A stretch of 53,580 nt of DNA from a bacterium (GTDB lineage: Bacteria; Elusimicrobiota; Elusimicrobia; Elusimicrobiales; UBA9959), in assembly GCA_021811185.1 (NCBI GenBank), contig JAJZPL010000021.1:1-53580 (forward strand), written 5' to 3'. How positions within the stretch are numbered: the stretch's first letter is position 1; each line of letters starts with the position of its first letter. The notes beneath the pieces are model-generated. The model saw only the letters and a list, made by a program, of their open reading frames with translations, was not told where the DNA came from and made no database searches. Made by a program: the position numbers and the translations under genes. Positions 1-9,595 of this stretch are shown here, piece after piece.

Positions 1-125
1 CCCATGGACCAGAGCATGGCCGGTTTCCTGAACTTCTTGTACGCCTCGCGCACCATGTAGACGGCTTCGTTCTCGAGTTCCAGGAGCCGGTTCTCGTCAG
101 AGGTTGAGCTGGAAATTTTTTTCAT
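1..125 (-). CDS. cysD: sulfate adenylyltransferase subunit 2-like protein, N-terminal fragment
   Basis: Only the first 41 codons lie in the window; the gene runs off the left edge. The ATG at 125 is preceded on the minus strand by AGGGAT, a plausible ribosome binding site. The peptide contains LLELENEAVYMVREAYKKF followed by a stretch ending in PAMLWSMG. This resembles the start of CysD, where a LExESIxIIRE segment precedes VMLYSIGKDS, the beginning of the PP-loop. CysD makes adenosine phosphosulfate with the GTPase CysN in sulfate assimilation. The PP-loop lies outside the window, so a related PAPS-reductase-family enzyme remains possible. The gene heads away from everything else here, so its partner cysN would be to the left. 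Confidence 0.6.
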   Translation of the reverse strand, partial: MKKISSSTSDENRLLELENEAVYMVREAYKKFRKPAMLWSM

Positions 126-347
126 AAATCCCTAACGCGCAGTCCCGCTTTGGCAAAAGCCGGAGAGCTATTCTTTCCGGAAGCCGGCACCAGCGTCAAG
201 ATCCGCAAGCCGGACCCGCGCCGGCTCCCATAATACCAGTTTACATTATCGCGAACCCACAGGAAAGACAGGCGAGCCCTTAAGATGGCCGCCAAAACAT
301 GGCAAAAGATTTCCCCCTCCCGTCAGGCGGAAAAGTCCAGGGCCGGC

Positions 348-1778
348 TTAGTTGGGCGTCCTGGGATTATCCTCGTCGCCGTTGATGTGGGAAAGGGCGG
401 TGTCCGCGCCCTCGGCCGCGCCCACGCGGTCTATAACCGTCTGCCAGGAAGGGCGCTGCCCCATGGCCAGGCTGGTCAGCAGGGAAACGTCCACCTTGGC
501 GCCCACTTCGAAAGCCGCGCCGATGCCGGTGGTGAAGATGTCGAGGTTCCTGGTGCCCTTGGGATCGGAAGGGTTGCGCTTAAGTTTGAAGAAGGGCGTG
601 TTGTAGTAGGCGTAGGTGGAGCAGCCCTGGAAGATGAAGATCTGGTACTTCTTCTGCGGCAGCGCCAGCGTTTCGCCGGAGTCGGATTCCAGCCGATCGG
701 GGCTCAGGTACCCGCCCAGGCCGGAATGCCCGTCGTACAGGAAGATGTCGGCGGTCTTCATGCCGCGCACGGCTTCCCTGGCGAACTCGGCGCTGTCCGG
801 GTCCAGCAGCAGCATTTCCACCGCGGCGCGCTTGGAGCCGAAGTGGAAGGAAAGCCTTTTGCGGCGGGGCTCGTTCACTGTGGCGGTGAAACCAGCCGCC
901 TTAAGCTGGGCGAAGGCGTTGTTGAACGTGACCTTGCCGAGGTCCCCGCTCTGGAAACTCTCGTCGATGCCCACCAGGAAAGTCACCTTAAGCTCGTCGC
1001 CGGCGCCGTTGTCGCCGTAGAGTTTAGCGTACTCGGGGTAGGTGTTCTTCGTCATCTGCATGGGCGTAAGGTCGGTCTTCACGGCCACCAGGTCTTCCCC
1101 GCCTATGGGGCAGCCTTCCTGGTAGGGGTTCCAGAAGTACCAGAAATCGCCTTCGGAATTGTAATGTTCGTCGGTGCAGAGGTTCTTCCGGGAGCCGGGG
1201 CTGGCGAAGCCTTTCTTGTATATGGTGACCGGGTCCTTGGGCAGCACAAAGTTCACGCGGGTGGCCCCGCCGCCGCGGAACAGTTTTTTGGAGAACACCA
1301 CGATATCGTCGTAGGTGTAGAAGATCTTCGCGTAGTTCTCGTTCGCGATTTTTTCCGCGCCGGTGATGTTGACCTTGTAGTCTCCGGACGGGATGCCGGG
1401 GTTATCCACGAAGCCGGGGTGCGTGGTGAAGGCGCCGTACATATGCTGCAGCTGCAGGTCTATCAGTTCGGAGATCTTCTCTTTCTGAGAGGGATCGGAA
1501 AGGATCTGCGAGACCGGGCCGGTATACTTGGCCGGGACTTTGTAAAGCATGTAGGCGCTGAACTGCATGCGCGCCTGGCGTGAATCGGAGCCGTACCACC
1601 GTGAAGGCGCCTGGTTAAGGGAAGCGAAAGCCGGGGGAAGGCCGGGGGTAATGGAAACGTCCTGGGCTTCCGCCGAGGCCTTGAGGCTGGAAACGCTCAC
1701 CGCGAGGTCGTTGAAATCGGCGGCATAAGCGCCGCCCGCGAGAACGAAGATGATAGCGGTAAAGAGATTTTTTTTCAT
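348..1778 (-). CDS. secreted protein with clan CD (caspase/gingipain-like) His/Cys motif pair
   Basis: 476 residues with a signal peptide (KKN, then a hydrophobic core, AYA cleavage near residue 19), so exported. I do not recognise a named family. Near the C-terminus a hydrophobic strand ends in YDGHSG (His351), and 35 residues later a second strand ends in QGCST (Cys386). This is the layout of clan CD cysteine peptidases (caspase, gingipain C25, clostripain), in which strand-His-Gly and strand-Cys form the dyad; a spacing near 33-35 is gingipain-like. The N-terminal 340 residues have no domain I can name. The start is supported by TAAGGAAG 5 bases upstream and an AT-rich -10-like TATTAT at 1821-1816. 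Peptidase activity is inference from the motif pair only. Confidence 0.6.
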   Translation of the reverse strand: MKKNLFTAIIFVLAGGAYAADFNDLAVSVSSLKASAEAQDVSITPGLPPAFASLNQAPSRWYGSDSRQARMQFSAYMLYKVPAKYTGPVSQILSDPSQKEKISELIDLQLQHMYGAFTTHPGFVDNPGIPSGDYKVNITGAEKIANENYAKIFYTYDDIVVFSKKLFRGGGATRVNFVLPKDPVTIYKKGFASPGSRKNLCTDEHYNSEGDFWYFWNPYQEGCPIGGEDLVAVKTDLTPMQMTKNTYPEYAKLYGDNGAGDELKVTFLVGIDESFQSGDLGKVTFNNAFAQLKAAGFTATVNEPRRKRLSFHFGSKRAAVEMLLLDPDSAEFAREAVRGMKTADIFLYDGHSGLGGYLSPDRLESDSGETLALPQKKYQIFIFQGCSTYAYYNTPFFKLKRNPSDPKGTRNLDIFTTGIGAAFEVGAKVDVSLLTSLAMGQRPSWQTVIDRVGAAEGADTALSHINGDEDNPRTPN

Positions 1779-1952
1779 GTTCTTCCTTAACTATTAGCAA
1801 GCCCGCGCGGCCTTGATAATATTATGGAGGATTTACATGGAAAGCGGCTGAGCCAAAAGCCTGTTCCGGCGCGGTAAAATGGCGGCGCATTCTTAGGCCT
1901 TTAGACCCGGTGCGGAATATCCGAGTATGGGAAGGACCGACCGGAACCGGGG

Positions 1953-2936
1953 TTACAACTGAATCTCTTTGGAGCGCCCGCCCTCGGAACGGGCGCAGCG
2001 GAAACCGATATCGTCGTTGGGGCTGTCCGTGCTGGCCCGGTTCCCGGACCGCCCCGAATCAGCGTCGAAACCCCAGGAGCCGCCGCGTATCACGTGCTCC
2101 GTACCCTTTTCCGGTCCCTGGGGATCCGTGGCCGGGCGCCGCGCATAATAGTCCTTATCGTAGAAGTCGTACACCCATTCCCAGACGTTGCCGTGCATGT
2201 CGCTGAGGCCGTACTTGTTCGGCTTCATGGTCCCCACCGGGTGCGGGGTTCCCCCGGAATTAGTTTCCAGCCAGGCATAAGACTCGGCCCTGGCGTCCGA
2301 ATTCCCGAAAGAAAATTTATCCGCCGAGCCGGCCCGCGCGGCCGCCTCCCATTCCGCCTCGGTAGGCAGCCGCTCGTTCTTCCAAAGGCAGTAGGCGGAG
2401 GCGTCTTCCCAGGACACGCCGAACACCGGGCAATTGGGGCAGGCCATGATCACGCCCTCGAGGTGCCGGTAGTATTTATCCTTGCCGGTATCGATATTAT
2501 ATTTTCCCCCGGGCTTAAGCCACTCCGGATAATGCCCGGCAGCGGCGCTGGAGAACTTTAAATATTCCCCTATGGTCACCTCGGTTTTGTCCATGTAGAA
2601 GGGGGCCAGCTTGATGTCCGCCGCGGGCTTCTCGTCCGGGTCGCCGGTACCAGCCGGGGAACCCAGGCGGTGAACCCCGCCGGGAACAAGTTCCATGCCG
2701 GGATACTTTTCAGCCGGTTTAGCCTCGGAAGGTTTAGCGCGCTCCGGTTCCGTTTGCGCGCTGCTGGTGGTGTATTTACGGGCGGAGTTCAGGCAGACCC
2801 CGCATGAAGGATCGGCGCTGCCGCCTCGGATATATTTAAGCAGTTCGGAATCCCGGGAAGAACGCGGCGCGTTCTGCGCTGCGAGGGGCACGCAGGAAAA
2901 CAGGACAAGAGCGGTTCGCATTAGCAGGCCTGACAT
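1953..2936 (-). CDS. exported FGE-sulfatase/SUMF1-fold protein lacking the FGE cysteines
   Basis: 327 residues from the ATG at 2936, chosen because GGAGATC lies just upstream and the protein then begins with a good signal peptide ending LAAQ. The ORF extends 43 codons further but that part reads as shadow sequence. The FGE-sulfatase domain fills residues about 80-320: MDKTEVTIGEYLKF, GVSWEDASAYCLW with RLPTEAEWEAAARAG, MHGNVWEWVYDFYD, RGGSWGFDADSGRSGNRAS and IGFRCAR. In true formylglycine-generating enzymes the segment after RGGS(Y/W) carries two catalytic cysteines; neither is present here, so sulfatase activation is unlikely. Members with this fold also act in other oxidations or as surface proteins; the specific role is unknown. 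It lies 62 bases from the deaminase stop codon, on the same strand. Confidence 0.8.
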   Translation of the reverse strand: MSGLLMRTALVLFSCVPLAAQNAPRSSRDSELLKYIRGGSADPSCGVCLNSARKYTTSSAQTEPERAKPSEAKPAEKYPGMELVPGGVHRLGSPAGTGDPDEKPAADIKLAPFYMDKTEVTIGEYLKFSSAAAGHYPEWLKPGGKYNIDTGKDKYYRHLEGVIMACPNCPVFGVSWEDASAYCLWKNERLPTEAEWEAAARAGSADKFSFGNSDARAESYAWLETNSGGTPHPVGTMKPNKYGLSDMHGNVWEWVYDFYDKDYYARRPATDPQGPEKGTEHVIRGGSWGFDADSGRSGNRASTDSPNDDIGFRCARSEGGRSKEIQL

Positions 2937-2997
2937 GGATGATCTCCGTTTTGATCTGCCGCCCACTGTACGGAAAGAGAGCGGCAGGCGGCTTTTC

Positions 2998-4374
2998 TCA
3001 GCAGCCGGCTTTCTTATAAAGCGAGGCGGCGGCCTTGTTGGCGCGCTCGGCCAGTTTGAATTCATCGACGTTCACCAACCGGCCGTTCTTAACGACCACC
3101 TTGCCGTTGACGACGGTGTACTTGGTCCGGTGCGAGGCGCCGCAGAACAGCAGCGAGGCCAGCGGGTCGGACTTGGAACCCGCGAAGTCCAGCCCGCTCA
3201 CGTCGAAGATGGCGAGGTCGGCGGCCTTGCCCGGCTCGATGGAGCCTATATCGGTGCGGCCAAGCACCGCCGCGCCGCCGAGGGTGGCCAGCTTGAAAGC
3301 GTCGCGCGCGGGCATGGCTTCCACGCCGGCCTTCACGCGCTGCACCAGCATGGTCTGGCGGATCTCGCCCAGCATGTCGGAGGAATCGTTGGAGGCGGAG
3401 CCGTCCACGGCTATGCCCACCGGCACCTTGTTATCCATGAACATCCTGATCGGCGCTATGCCGGAGCCCAGGCGCAGGTTGGAGCAGGGGCAATGCGCCG
3501 CGCCGGTGCGGGTCTTGCCCATCTTTTTGGCTTCGGCCTCGTTGATGTAGACGCAGTGGGCGAACCAGGCGTTGCCCTCGCTCACCCAGCCCACGGATTC
3601 CATGTACTCCAGCGGGCGCATCCTGAACAGCTTCTTGCAGAAAGCTTCCTCGTCGATGGTCTCGGCCAGGTGGGTGTGCATGCGCACGCCCCATTTCTTC
3701 GCCATCACCGCGGTGAGCTTGAGCAGCTCGGTGGTAACGGAGAAAGGCGAGCACGGCGCCAGCGCCACGCGCGTCATGGCGAAATCCTTCTCGTCGTGGT
3801 ACTTGTGCACCAGGCGCTCGCAGTCCTTCATGATGAAATCTTCGGTCTGCACCACGCTGTCCGGCGGCAGGCCGCCCTTGGAGCGCCCGCGGGACATGGA
3901 GCCGCGCGTCGGGTGGAAGCGCATGCCCAGTTCCTTCGCCGCCTCGATCTGCGTGTCGATGAACAGGCCGCTGTTCTGCTTAGGGAACAGGTAAAGGTGG
4001 TCGGTGCTGGTGGTGCAGCCGGTAAGCAGCAGCTCGCCCAGGCCCACCTGCGTGCTGGCGTAGACGGCCTCGGGGTTGATGTGCTTCCAGATGTCGTAGA
4101 GGTAGACCAGCCAGTCGAAAAGCTTGGAGTCCTGCGCCTTGGGCAGGTTGCGCGTCAGCGTCTGATACAGGTGATGGTGGGTGTTCACGAAGCCGGGCAG
4201 CACCACGCAGCCTTTGGCGTCGATAACGGTATCGGCCTTAACCTTGAGCCCCTTGCCGACTTTCTTTATTTCTGGGCCTTCGATGTAAACATCGCCGCCA
4301 TTTATTTCGCGGCCGGCCCCGTCCATGGTGGCCAGCACCAGCGCGTTCTTTATTAAAAGGGTTTTATGTTCCAT
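2998..4374 (-). CDS. 8-oxoguanine deaminase (amidohydrolase superfamily)
   Basis: 458 residues. The family deaminates 8-oxoguanine to urate and ammonia with a metal in a TIM barrel. Visible marks: [20 protein letters not shown] (metal-binding HxH), [40 protein letters not shown] (third His plus Glu), WFAHCVYIN (fourth His) and [16 protein letters not shown] (metal Asp). This set matches 8-oxoguanine deaminases rather than generic atrazine-chlorohydrolase relatives. The ATG at 4374 has no Shine-Dalgarno but a perfect TATAAT (4387-4382) exactly 7 bases upstream, so the message is probably leaderless. It is divergent from the kinase, DPYD-type fusion and SsnA genes, together suggesting purine or oxidised-purine catabolism. 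Relatives such as SsnA or hydroxyatrazine hydrolase are less likely alternatives. Confidence 0.85.
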   Translation of the reverse strand: MEHKTLLIKNALVLATMDGAGREINGGDVYIEGPEIKKVGKGLKVKADTVIDAKGCVVLPGFVNTHHHLYQTLTRNLPKAQDSKLFDWLVYLYDIWKHINPEAVYASTQVGLGELLLTGCTTSTDHLYLFPKQNSGLFIDTQIEAAKELGMRFHPTRGSMSRGRSKGGLPPDSVVQTEDFIMKDCERLVHKYHDEKDFAMTRVALAPCSPFSVTTELLKLTAVMAKKWGVRMHTHLAETIDEEAFCKKLFRMRPLEYMESVGWVSEGNAWFAHCVYINEAEAKKMGKTRTGAAHCPCSNLRLGSGIAPIRMFMDNKVPVGIAVDGSASNDSSDMLGEIRQTMLVQRVKAGVEAMPARDAFKLATLGGAAVLGRTDIGSIEPGKAADLAIFDVSGLDFAGSKSDPLASLLFCGASHRTKYTVVNGKVVVKNGRLVNVDEFKLAERANKAAASLYKKAGC

Positions 4375-4419
4375 AACTTGTATTATAGTAAAATCGAAAT
4401 ACAGGTTTGGGACCTCGCT
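4375..4419. promoter_or_regulatory. 45-bp divergent promoter between deaminase and kinase genes
   Basis: On the minus strand TATAAT at 4387-4382 sits 7 bases before the deaminase ATG. On the plus strand TAAAAT at 4389-4394 is a -10 candidate for the kinase gene, about 25 bases before its ATG. The two overlap almost back to back, so polymerase should bind in only one direction at a time. No clear -35 is visible for either. Confidence 0.5.
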
Positions 4420-6987
4420 ATGATAGAGAAAGGCACGGTAATAAACGGACACACGATAACCGGGGAACTCGGCCGCGGCGGCATGGGCGTGGTATACCGC
4501 GCCCACGACAAGGCGCTGCAGCGCGACGCGGCGATCAAGATGGTGCTGCCCGAGCAGGTCACGGCCCACGGCAAGCGGCGCTTCCTGCGGGAGGCGGCGG
4601 CCGTAGCCCGCTGCGACCACCCGGGCATAATCAAGGTCTACTCTTTCGGCGAATACGAGGGCCTGCCGTACATGGCCATGGAATACGTGGACGGAAAAAC
4701 CCTTCTGGCCTTCCTGGAACTGGCCCGCGCGGTCAGCGGCGCCGGCGACCTGGAGGACCTGAAGCGCTACGGATACATCCAGGACCCGTCCCCCGAGTAC
4801 GAGGAGCTGCCTTATTTCCTGCGGCCGCTTTCCGGCGCGCCGCTGTCCGACCCCGACTACGAGAACCACGCCGCCGCGCTGGTCGCCGGCGTGGCCGACG
4901 CGCTTTTCGAGGCGCATTCCCTGGGGATCCTGCACCGGGACATAAAGCCGTCCAACATCCTGATAGGCCGGAAAGGCCCGGCGAAACTGGCCGACTTCGG
5001 CCTGGCCAAGTTCTCGGATTCCTCCGACATCACTACCGGCCAGCCCATGCTGGGCACGCTACGGTACCTGGCGCCGGAAACCTTCTCCGGCGGAGAGGCC
5101 GCGCCGGCCTCGGACATCTACAGCCTCGGCACCGTGCTCTACGAGCTGCTCACACTGGAGCCCCCGTTCAAAGGCGACAGTCCCGCCGCCTTCGTCAAAG
5201 CCGTAACCCAGGACCAGTGCCCGCCGCCGTCCCGCCTGAACCCTTACCTCTCCCCGGCGCTCGGCCTCGTCATTCTTAAATGCCTCGAGAAGTCCCCCTC
5301 CCGGCGCTTCAAGGACGCGCGCGAACTGGCCGACGCCATCCGCCTGGCGGCGCGGCCGAAAGGGTTCAAGACCCAGATCGTGGACGGCATACGCGGCCTG
5401 ATGCGGACCGCCGACCCCGCCGAGGAGAAAAAAGCGCCGCCAGCCCAGGTCACGCAGGAGCAGCGGCAGGAAGCCGCCCGGCTAGCCGGCGAAGCGGCGC
5501 TGGCCTACTTCGGGGATTTTTCGGTGGACCAGGCCAACGCTCTGGTGCGCGAAGCCATAAAACTGGACCCGCTGTCGGTGGACGCCAACGCCATGGTGGC
5601 CGTGCTGCGCTCCCACCAGGAAGAGTCGCTGCTTGTCCGCAAAGCCGGGGCGCGCATGCGCCAGGTGGCCAAGACCGGCGGCAGCGCGGAAGAGCGCCTG
5701 CACGCCGGGCTGCTGGCCGAGTATTTCTCCGGCGACAAGGATTGGCAGCGGAACATGGAGTACTACCTGCGCGGCGGCTCCGAGGACCCGGCGCTGCTGG
5801 CCCTCTGCGCGCGGGCCAGAATGAACGCCGGCGACCACGAGAAGGCCAGGGAATATGCCGGGCGGATAGACGCGTCCCTGCCGGCGCGCTCGCTCTTCAC
5901 CTGGTTCGTGGAGGCCTACCACAACGCCTGGCTGGGCCGGTTCGACGAATGGTACAAGCTGACCGCCGAGGAGATCCGCCACCACCCCGGCAACATCACG
6001 CTCCGCTTCGCGCTGACCGAGGGCCTGCTCCACGCCGGCAGGCTCCAAGAAGCCGAAACCGCCATAGCGGAAGCGGCCGACCTGGCCAGCAACCACGACT
6101 TCCTGCCGGTGATGCGCGCCGACCTGGCCGTCCTGCGCGACGACTACAAGACCGCCTGCGTGGAGCTGCGCAAGACCATCGGCGGCAGGCAGGAAGAGGA
6201 CATCTCCGGCCTGTACTACCGGCTAAGCAAACTTTACTCCCTGCGCGGGGACAGGAAGGAAGCCCTGCGCCACCTGGCGATCGCGCGCAACCTGGCTCCG
6301 GAGCACGGGTACAAGACCGCGGACGAGCTCAAGGCGCTGGCCGGAGACCGGATGGAATACCGGCCTGCTTTCTCCGACCTGCCGGAAGCCTGCCTCCAGT
6401 TGAACAATGAAAAAGGCCGGCAGATCCTGCTCGACAGCGTCCTTTCCTGCCGCCACGGCCTGGGGCAGCCGTCGTCGACCGTCTACATTTTTTCTCCGGA
6501 GACCGGGCCGGCCGCCGTCCGCGCCTGGCTGTTCTTCAATGAAACCCGCATGGCCGCGCCCGCCTCGGCCAGGATCTTCCTGCCGGCCCTGCCGCTGTCC
6601 TCGTTCGTCGACGCCAGGGGAACCGCGCTGAGGGCCGATTTCGCCAGGGTCCAGTCCGGGTACGGCAGGTACAGCGCCTCCGTAACCTACCCTTCCCCGC
6701 TCAAGCTGCTCTCGTCGGCCCAGGTGGAAGCCCGGCTCAACCTGGAAGGCCTCTGGTCCAGGCGGCAAGGCGGCGTAATAGACCTGCGCCTGGACGAGGT
6801 TTGCCACCGCCCCGGCTGGCGCGCCAATATCCTGGCCCTGCCGCAGGACTCGGAGCTCTCGGAACTTTCCGCCCGCGCCGACGAGGAGATAAAGAAGGAC
6901 GGCTGGCGCTTCCTGGTCTTCCGACGCTTCTACTACGACTGCGAACATTTCAGGCTGAAAGCCAAGATCCGCCACAAGCGCCTATAA
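4420..6987 (+). CDS. cytoplasmic Ser/Thr protein kinase with TPR-rich C-terminal half
   Basis: 855 residues from the ATG at 4420; an in-frame ATG 54 bases upstream lies within the deaminase 5' end and ahead of the promoter, so it was rejected. The N-terminal Hanks-type kinase has the Gly-rich loop [12 protein letters not shown] (16-26), catalytic Lys40 in [11 protein letters not shown] (His172-Asp174), DFGLAK (Asp192) and an APE motif, so it looks active. About 50 extra residues lie between the hinge and the HRD loop. There is no membrane segment or PASTA domain. Residues about 350-650 look like helical TPRs; the last 200 form an unrecognised domain. It precedes the DPYD-type gene by 37 bases on the same strand, so it may report on or control purine catabolism; substrates are unknown. 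Confidence 0.88.
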   Translation: MIEKGTVINGHTITGELGRGGMGVVYRAHDKALQRDAAIKMVLPEQVTAHGKRRFLREAAAVARCDHPGIIKVYSFGEYEGLPYMAMEYVDGKTLLAFLELARAVSGAGDLEDLKRYGYIQDPSPEYEELPYFLRPLSGAPLSDPDYENHAAALVAGVADALFEAHSLGILHRDIKPSNILIGRKGPAKLADFGLAKFSDSSDITTGQPMLGTLRYLAPETFSGGEAAPASDIYSLGTVLYELLTLEPPFKGDSPAAFVKAVTQDQCPPPSRLNPYLSPALGLVILKCLEKSPSRRFKDARELADAIRLAARPKGFKTQIVDGIRGLMRTADPAEEKKAPPAQVTQEQRQEAARLAGEAALAYFGDFSVDQANALVREAIKLDPLSVDANAMVAVLRSHQEESLLVRKAGARMRQVAKTGGSAEERLHAGLLAEYFSGDKDWQRNMEYYLRGGSEDPALLALCARARMNAGDHEKAREYAGRIDASLPARSLFTWFVEAYHNAWLGRFDEWYKLTAEEIRHHPGNITLRFALTEGLLHAGRLQEAETAIAEAADLASNHDFLPVMRADLAVLRDDYKTACVELRKTIGGRQEEDISGLYYRLSKLYSLRGDRKEALRHLAIARNLAPEHGYKTADELKALAGDRMEYRPAFSDLPEACLQLNNEKGRQILLDSVLSCRHGLGQPSSTVYIFSPETGPAAVRAWLFFNETRMAAPASARIFLPALPLSSFVDARGTALRADFARVQSGYGRYSASVTYPSPLKLLSSAQVEARLNLEGLWSRRQGGVIDLRLDEVCHRPGWRANILALPQDSELSELSARADEEIKKDGWRFLVFRRFYYDCEHFRLKAKIRHKRL

Positions 6988-7024
6988 AATTATAAAATCT
7001 ATATATCTTTGGAAGAGGTGCAAC

Positions 7025-9583
7025 ATGAAGAACAAGATCACGTTCCTTTCGGACGCCCAGCTTAAAGCCGAGGCCGACCGCTGCCTGTACTGCGAGGAGA
7101 AGCCCTGTAAGACGGCCTGCCCCGCGGACTGCTCGCCGGCGGACTTCCTGATGGCCGCGCGCCAGATGGGCAAATCCGATATCAAACGTTCGGCCGCGCT
7201 GATCATGGGCCACAACACCTTCGGCGGCGTCTGCGGCGCGGTCTGCCCCGACTGGTTCTGCGTAAAAGCCTGCTCCCGCAAAATTTTCGACAACCCCATC
7301 AACATCCCGGCCGCGCAGGCGACCATAGTACAGAAGGCCAAAGAACTCGGCGTGATGCCCAAGTTCAAAACAGCCAAGCCCAACGGCAAGAAAGCCGCCG
7401 TGATCGGCGCGGGCCCCGCCGGCTTAGCCGCCGCCGGCACGCTGGCGCAGCTCGGCTACAAGGTGGACGTCTTCGAGAAGGACAAGAAGACCGGCGGCGC
7501 GTCCAACCTGATCCCCGAAAAACGCTTCCCGAAGGAAGTTCTGCGCACCGAGGTGGAATGGGTTAAGACCCTCGGCGACATTTCCATAAAGACCGGCTCC
7601 GCGGTGAAGGACCCGGCCGCGCTGCTTAAAAAGTACGGCGCCGTGATAGTGACCGCCGGCGTGGCGGACCAGATCAAGCTGAACATCCCCAACGAGAACC
7701 TGGGCGTGGAAGGCCTGGAGTTCCTGGCCAACGTTAAAAAATATTCCCTGAAAGGCAAGAACGTGGCCGTGATCGGCGGCGGCGCCGTGGCCGCCGACTG
7801 CGCCGTGATAGCGCTGGAAGCCGGCGCGCACAAAGCAGAGATCTTCACCCGCAAGAACATCGGGCACATCCAGCTGCCCGCGAAGGAACTCCGCGACATT
7901 CTCAATTCCGGCATCAACATCAACGCCAAGTCCCGCATTACCGGCATCCTGGCCGAAGGCAAGAAAGTGAAAGGTATCACCGTGGTCCGCCTGGACGAGA
8001 ACGCCGACGACATCAAGGGCTCCTGCCAGGTCCGCTCCGACATCGACTCCGTGGTGCTGGCCATCAAGAACGTCCCGGTCTTCAAGGACCCCAAGGTAAA
8101 GGGCGTGTTCCTGGCCGGCGACTGCCGCAACGGCGCGTCCACCGTAGTGGAATCCGTAGCCTCCGCCAAGAACGCCGCGCTGGCCGCGCACGCTTACATG
8201 GGCGGCAAAGGGCCTCGCGCCGAACTCTTCCCGGCAGCCGTCAGCGCCTACGAGCGGGAGATCATCGACGGAGAGCTCACCTACACTAAAAAAGTGTGCG
8301 GGCTCACCGACGCCTGGTCCACCGACAAGAAGAGCGCGGTGATCCTGAAAGGCAGGAACATGCTGCCGGTAGACCTCACCACCGACTTCTTCGGCCGCAA
8401 GCTTAGCTCTCCCTTCATCATTTCGGCCTCCCCCCACTCCGACGGCTACGAGCAGGTGAAGAAAGCCTATGAGGCCGGCTGGCCGGGCGTGGTGATGAAG
8501 ACCGCCTTCGACGGGCTGGACATCCACATTCCCGCCGAGTACATGGTGACCTTCAACCAGGACACCTACGGCAACTCCGACAACGTCTCCGGCCACCCGC
8601 TGGACCGCGTGTGCCGCGAAGTGGCGAAGCTGGTGAAGGAATACCCCGACCGCCTGACCGCGGCCTCCACCGGCGGCCCGGTGACCGGCGACGACGAGGC
8701 CGACAAGAAGGCCTGGCAGAGCAACACCCTGAAGCTCGAGAAGGCCGGCGCGATGGCCATCGAGTACTCGCTCTCCTGCCCGCAGGGCGGCGACGGCACC
8801 AAAGGCGACATCGTCTCGCAGGACCCGGAACTGTCGGCCAAGATCATCGGCTGGGTGATGGAAGTTTCCAACCCCGGGATCCCGAAGCTGTTCAAGCTGA
8901 CCGGCGCCGTCACGGCGATCTGGCAGGTGGTGAACGCGATAAAGCAGGTTTACGCGAAGTACCCGAACAAGAAAGCCGGCATCACGCTGGCGAACTCCTT
9001 CCCCGCGCTGGCCTTCCGCGAAAGGATCTCAGGCAAAGGCAACTGGGAGGAAGGGATGATCGTAGGCATGAGCGGCGAAGGCGTGGCCCCGATCAGCAAC
9101 CTGACCATTTCCAAGGCCGTGAACCTGGGCGTGCCGATCTCCGGCAACGGCGGGCCGATGGACTACAAGGCCGCGGCGCATTTCCTGGCGCTGGGCGCCA
9201 GGTCCGTGCAGTTCTGCACCGTGGTCATGAAGTACGGCTACGGCGTGATCGACGAGCTGAACTGGGGCCTGAGCGGCATGCTCGAAGAGAAGGGCTACAA
9301 GTCGGTGAAGGACTTCATCGGCTGCGCGCTCCCGAACCCAGTGACCGGGTTCATCGAGCTCACCCCGGTAAAGGGCATCCCCTCCGTGGACGCGGAGCTG
9401 TGCCGCCACTGCGGCAACTGCGAACGCTGCGGCTACCTGGCCGTGAAGCTCGACGGGAACAAGGTCCCCACCTTCGACGCTTCCAAGTGCGTGGGCTGCT
9501 CGCTGTGCGCAAAGAAGTGCTTCGCCGGCGCGATCAAGATGCGCAAGCGCACCCCGGCCGAACTTAAGGCCTGCCCGGAATAG
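7025..9583 (+). CDS. DPYD-type dihydropyrimidine dehydrogenase-like fusion (PreT-PreA)
   Basis: 852 residues; GGAAGAGGTG upstream sets the start. Order: N-terminal 4Fe-4S region (Cys20/23/28/32 and Cys70/74/79/83), FAD-binding Rossmann fold (GAGPAGLAAAG near 125), NAD(P)H-binding fold (VIGGGAVAADCA near 245), a DHODH/PreA TIM barrel from about 455, and a C-terminal ferredoxin with CRHCGNCERC and CVGCSLCAKKC. This is the architecture of eukaryotic DPYD in one chain, whereas Escherichia coli has separate PreT and PreA. In the barrel, LSCPQGGDGTKGDIVSQDPE replaces the mammalian segment carrying the catalytic Cys (GLACGQDPE); no Cys is present there and Ser lies close by. Reduction of uracil/thymine is therefore uncertain. 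It is followed 12 bases later by ssnA, recalling the ygfK-ssnA pairing in purine clusters. Confidence 0.85.
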   Translation: MKNKITFLSDAQLKAEADRCLYCEEKPCKTACPADCSPADFLMAARQMGKSDIKRSAALIMGHNTFGGVCGAVCPDWFCVKACSRKIFDNPINIPAAQATIVQKAKELGVMPKFKTAKPNGKKAAVIGAGPAGLAAAGTLAQLGYKVDVFEKDKKTGGASNLIPEKRFPKEVLRTEVEWVKTLGDISIKTGSAVKDPAALLKKYGAVIVTAGVADQIKLNIPNENLGVEGLEFLANVKKYSLKGKNVAVIGGGAVAADCAVIALEAGAHKAEIFTRKNIGHIQLPAKELRDILNSGININAKSRITGILAEGKKVKGITVVRLDENADDIKGSCQVRSDIDSVVLAIKNVPVFKDPKVKGVFLAGDCRNGASTVVESVASAKNAALAAHAYMGGKGPRAELFPAAVSAYEREIIDGELTYTKKVCGLTDAWSTDKKSAVILKGRNMLPVDLTTDFFGRKLSSPFIISASPHSDGYEQVKKAYEAGWPGVVMKTAFDGLDIHIPAEYMVTFNQDTYGNSDNVSGHPLDRVCREVAKLVKEYPDRLTAASTGGPVTGDDEADKKAWQSNTLKLEKAGAMAIEYSLSCPQGGDGTKGDIVSQDPELSAKIIGWVMEVSNPGIPKLFKLTGAVTAIWQVVNAIKQVYAKYPNKKAGITLANSFPALAFRERISGKGNWEEGMIVGMSGEGVAPISNLTISKAVNLGVPISGNGGPMDYKAAAHFLALGARSVQFCTVVMKYGYGVIDELNWGLSGMLEEKGYKSVKDFIGCALPNPVTGFIELTPVKGIPSVDAELCRHCGNCERCGYLAVKLDGNKVPTFDASKCVGCSLCAKKCFAGAIKMRKRTPAELKACPE

Positions 9584-9595
9584 CGAGAGGACACC

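Noticed and set aside
208..226. AGCCGG/CCGGCT hairpin downstream of the clan CD-like gene
   Set aside because: A 6-bp stem with a 7-base loop and no T-run; common by chance at this GC content, so not called a terminator.
4366..4419. In-frame upstream ATG that would add 18 residues to the Ser/Thr kinase
   Set aside because: The extension lies in the divergent promoter and inside the deaminase 5' end; the kinase fold begins normally from the ATG at 4420.
4375..4935. In-frame N-terminal extension of the 8-oxoguanine deaminase reaching to 4935
   Set aside because: It runs antisense through the kinase domain gene and beyond the TATAAT promoter; the amidohydrolase starts properly at 4374.
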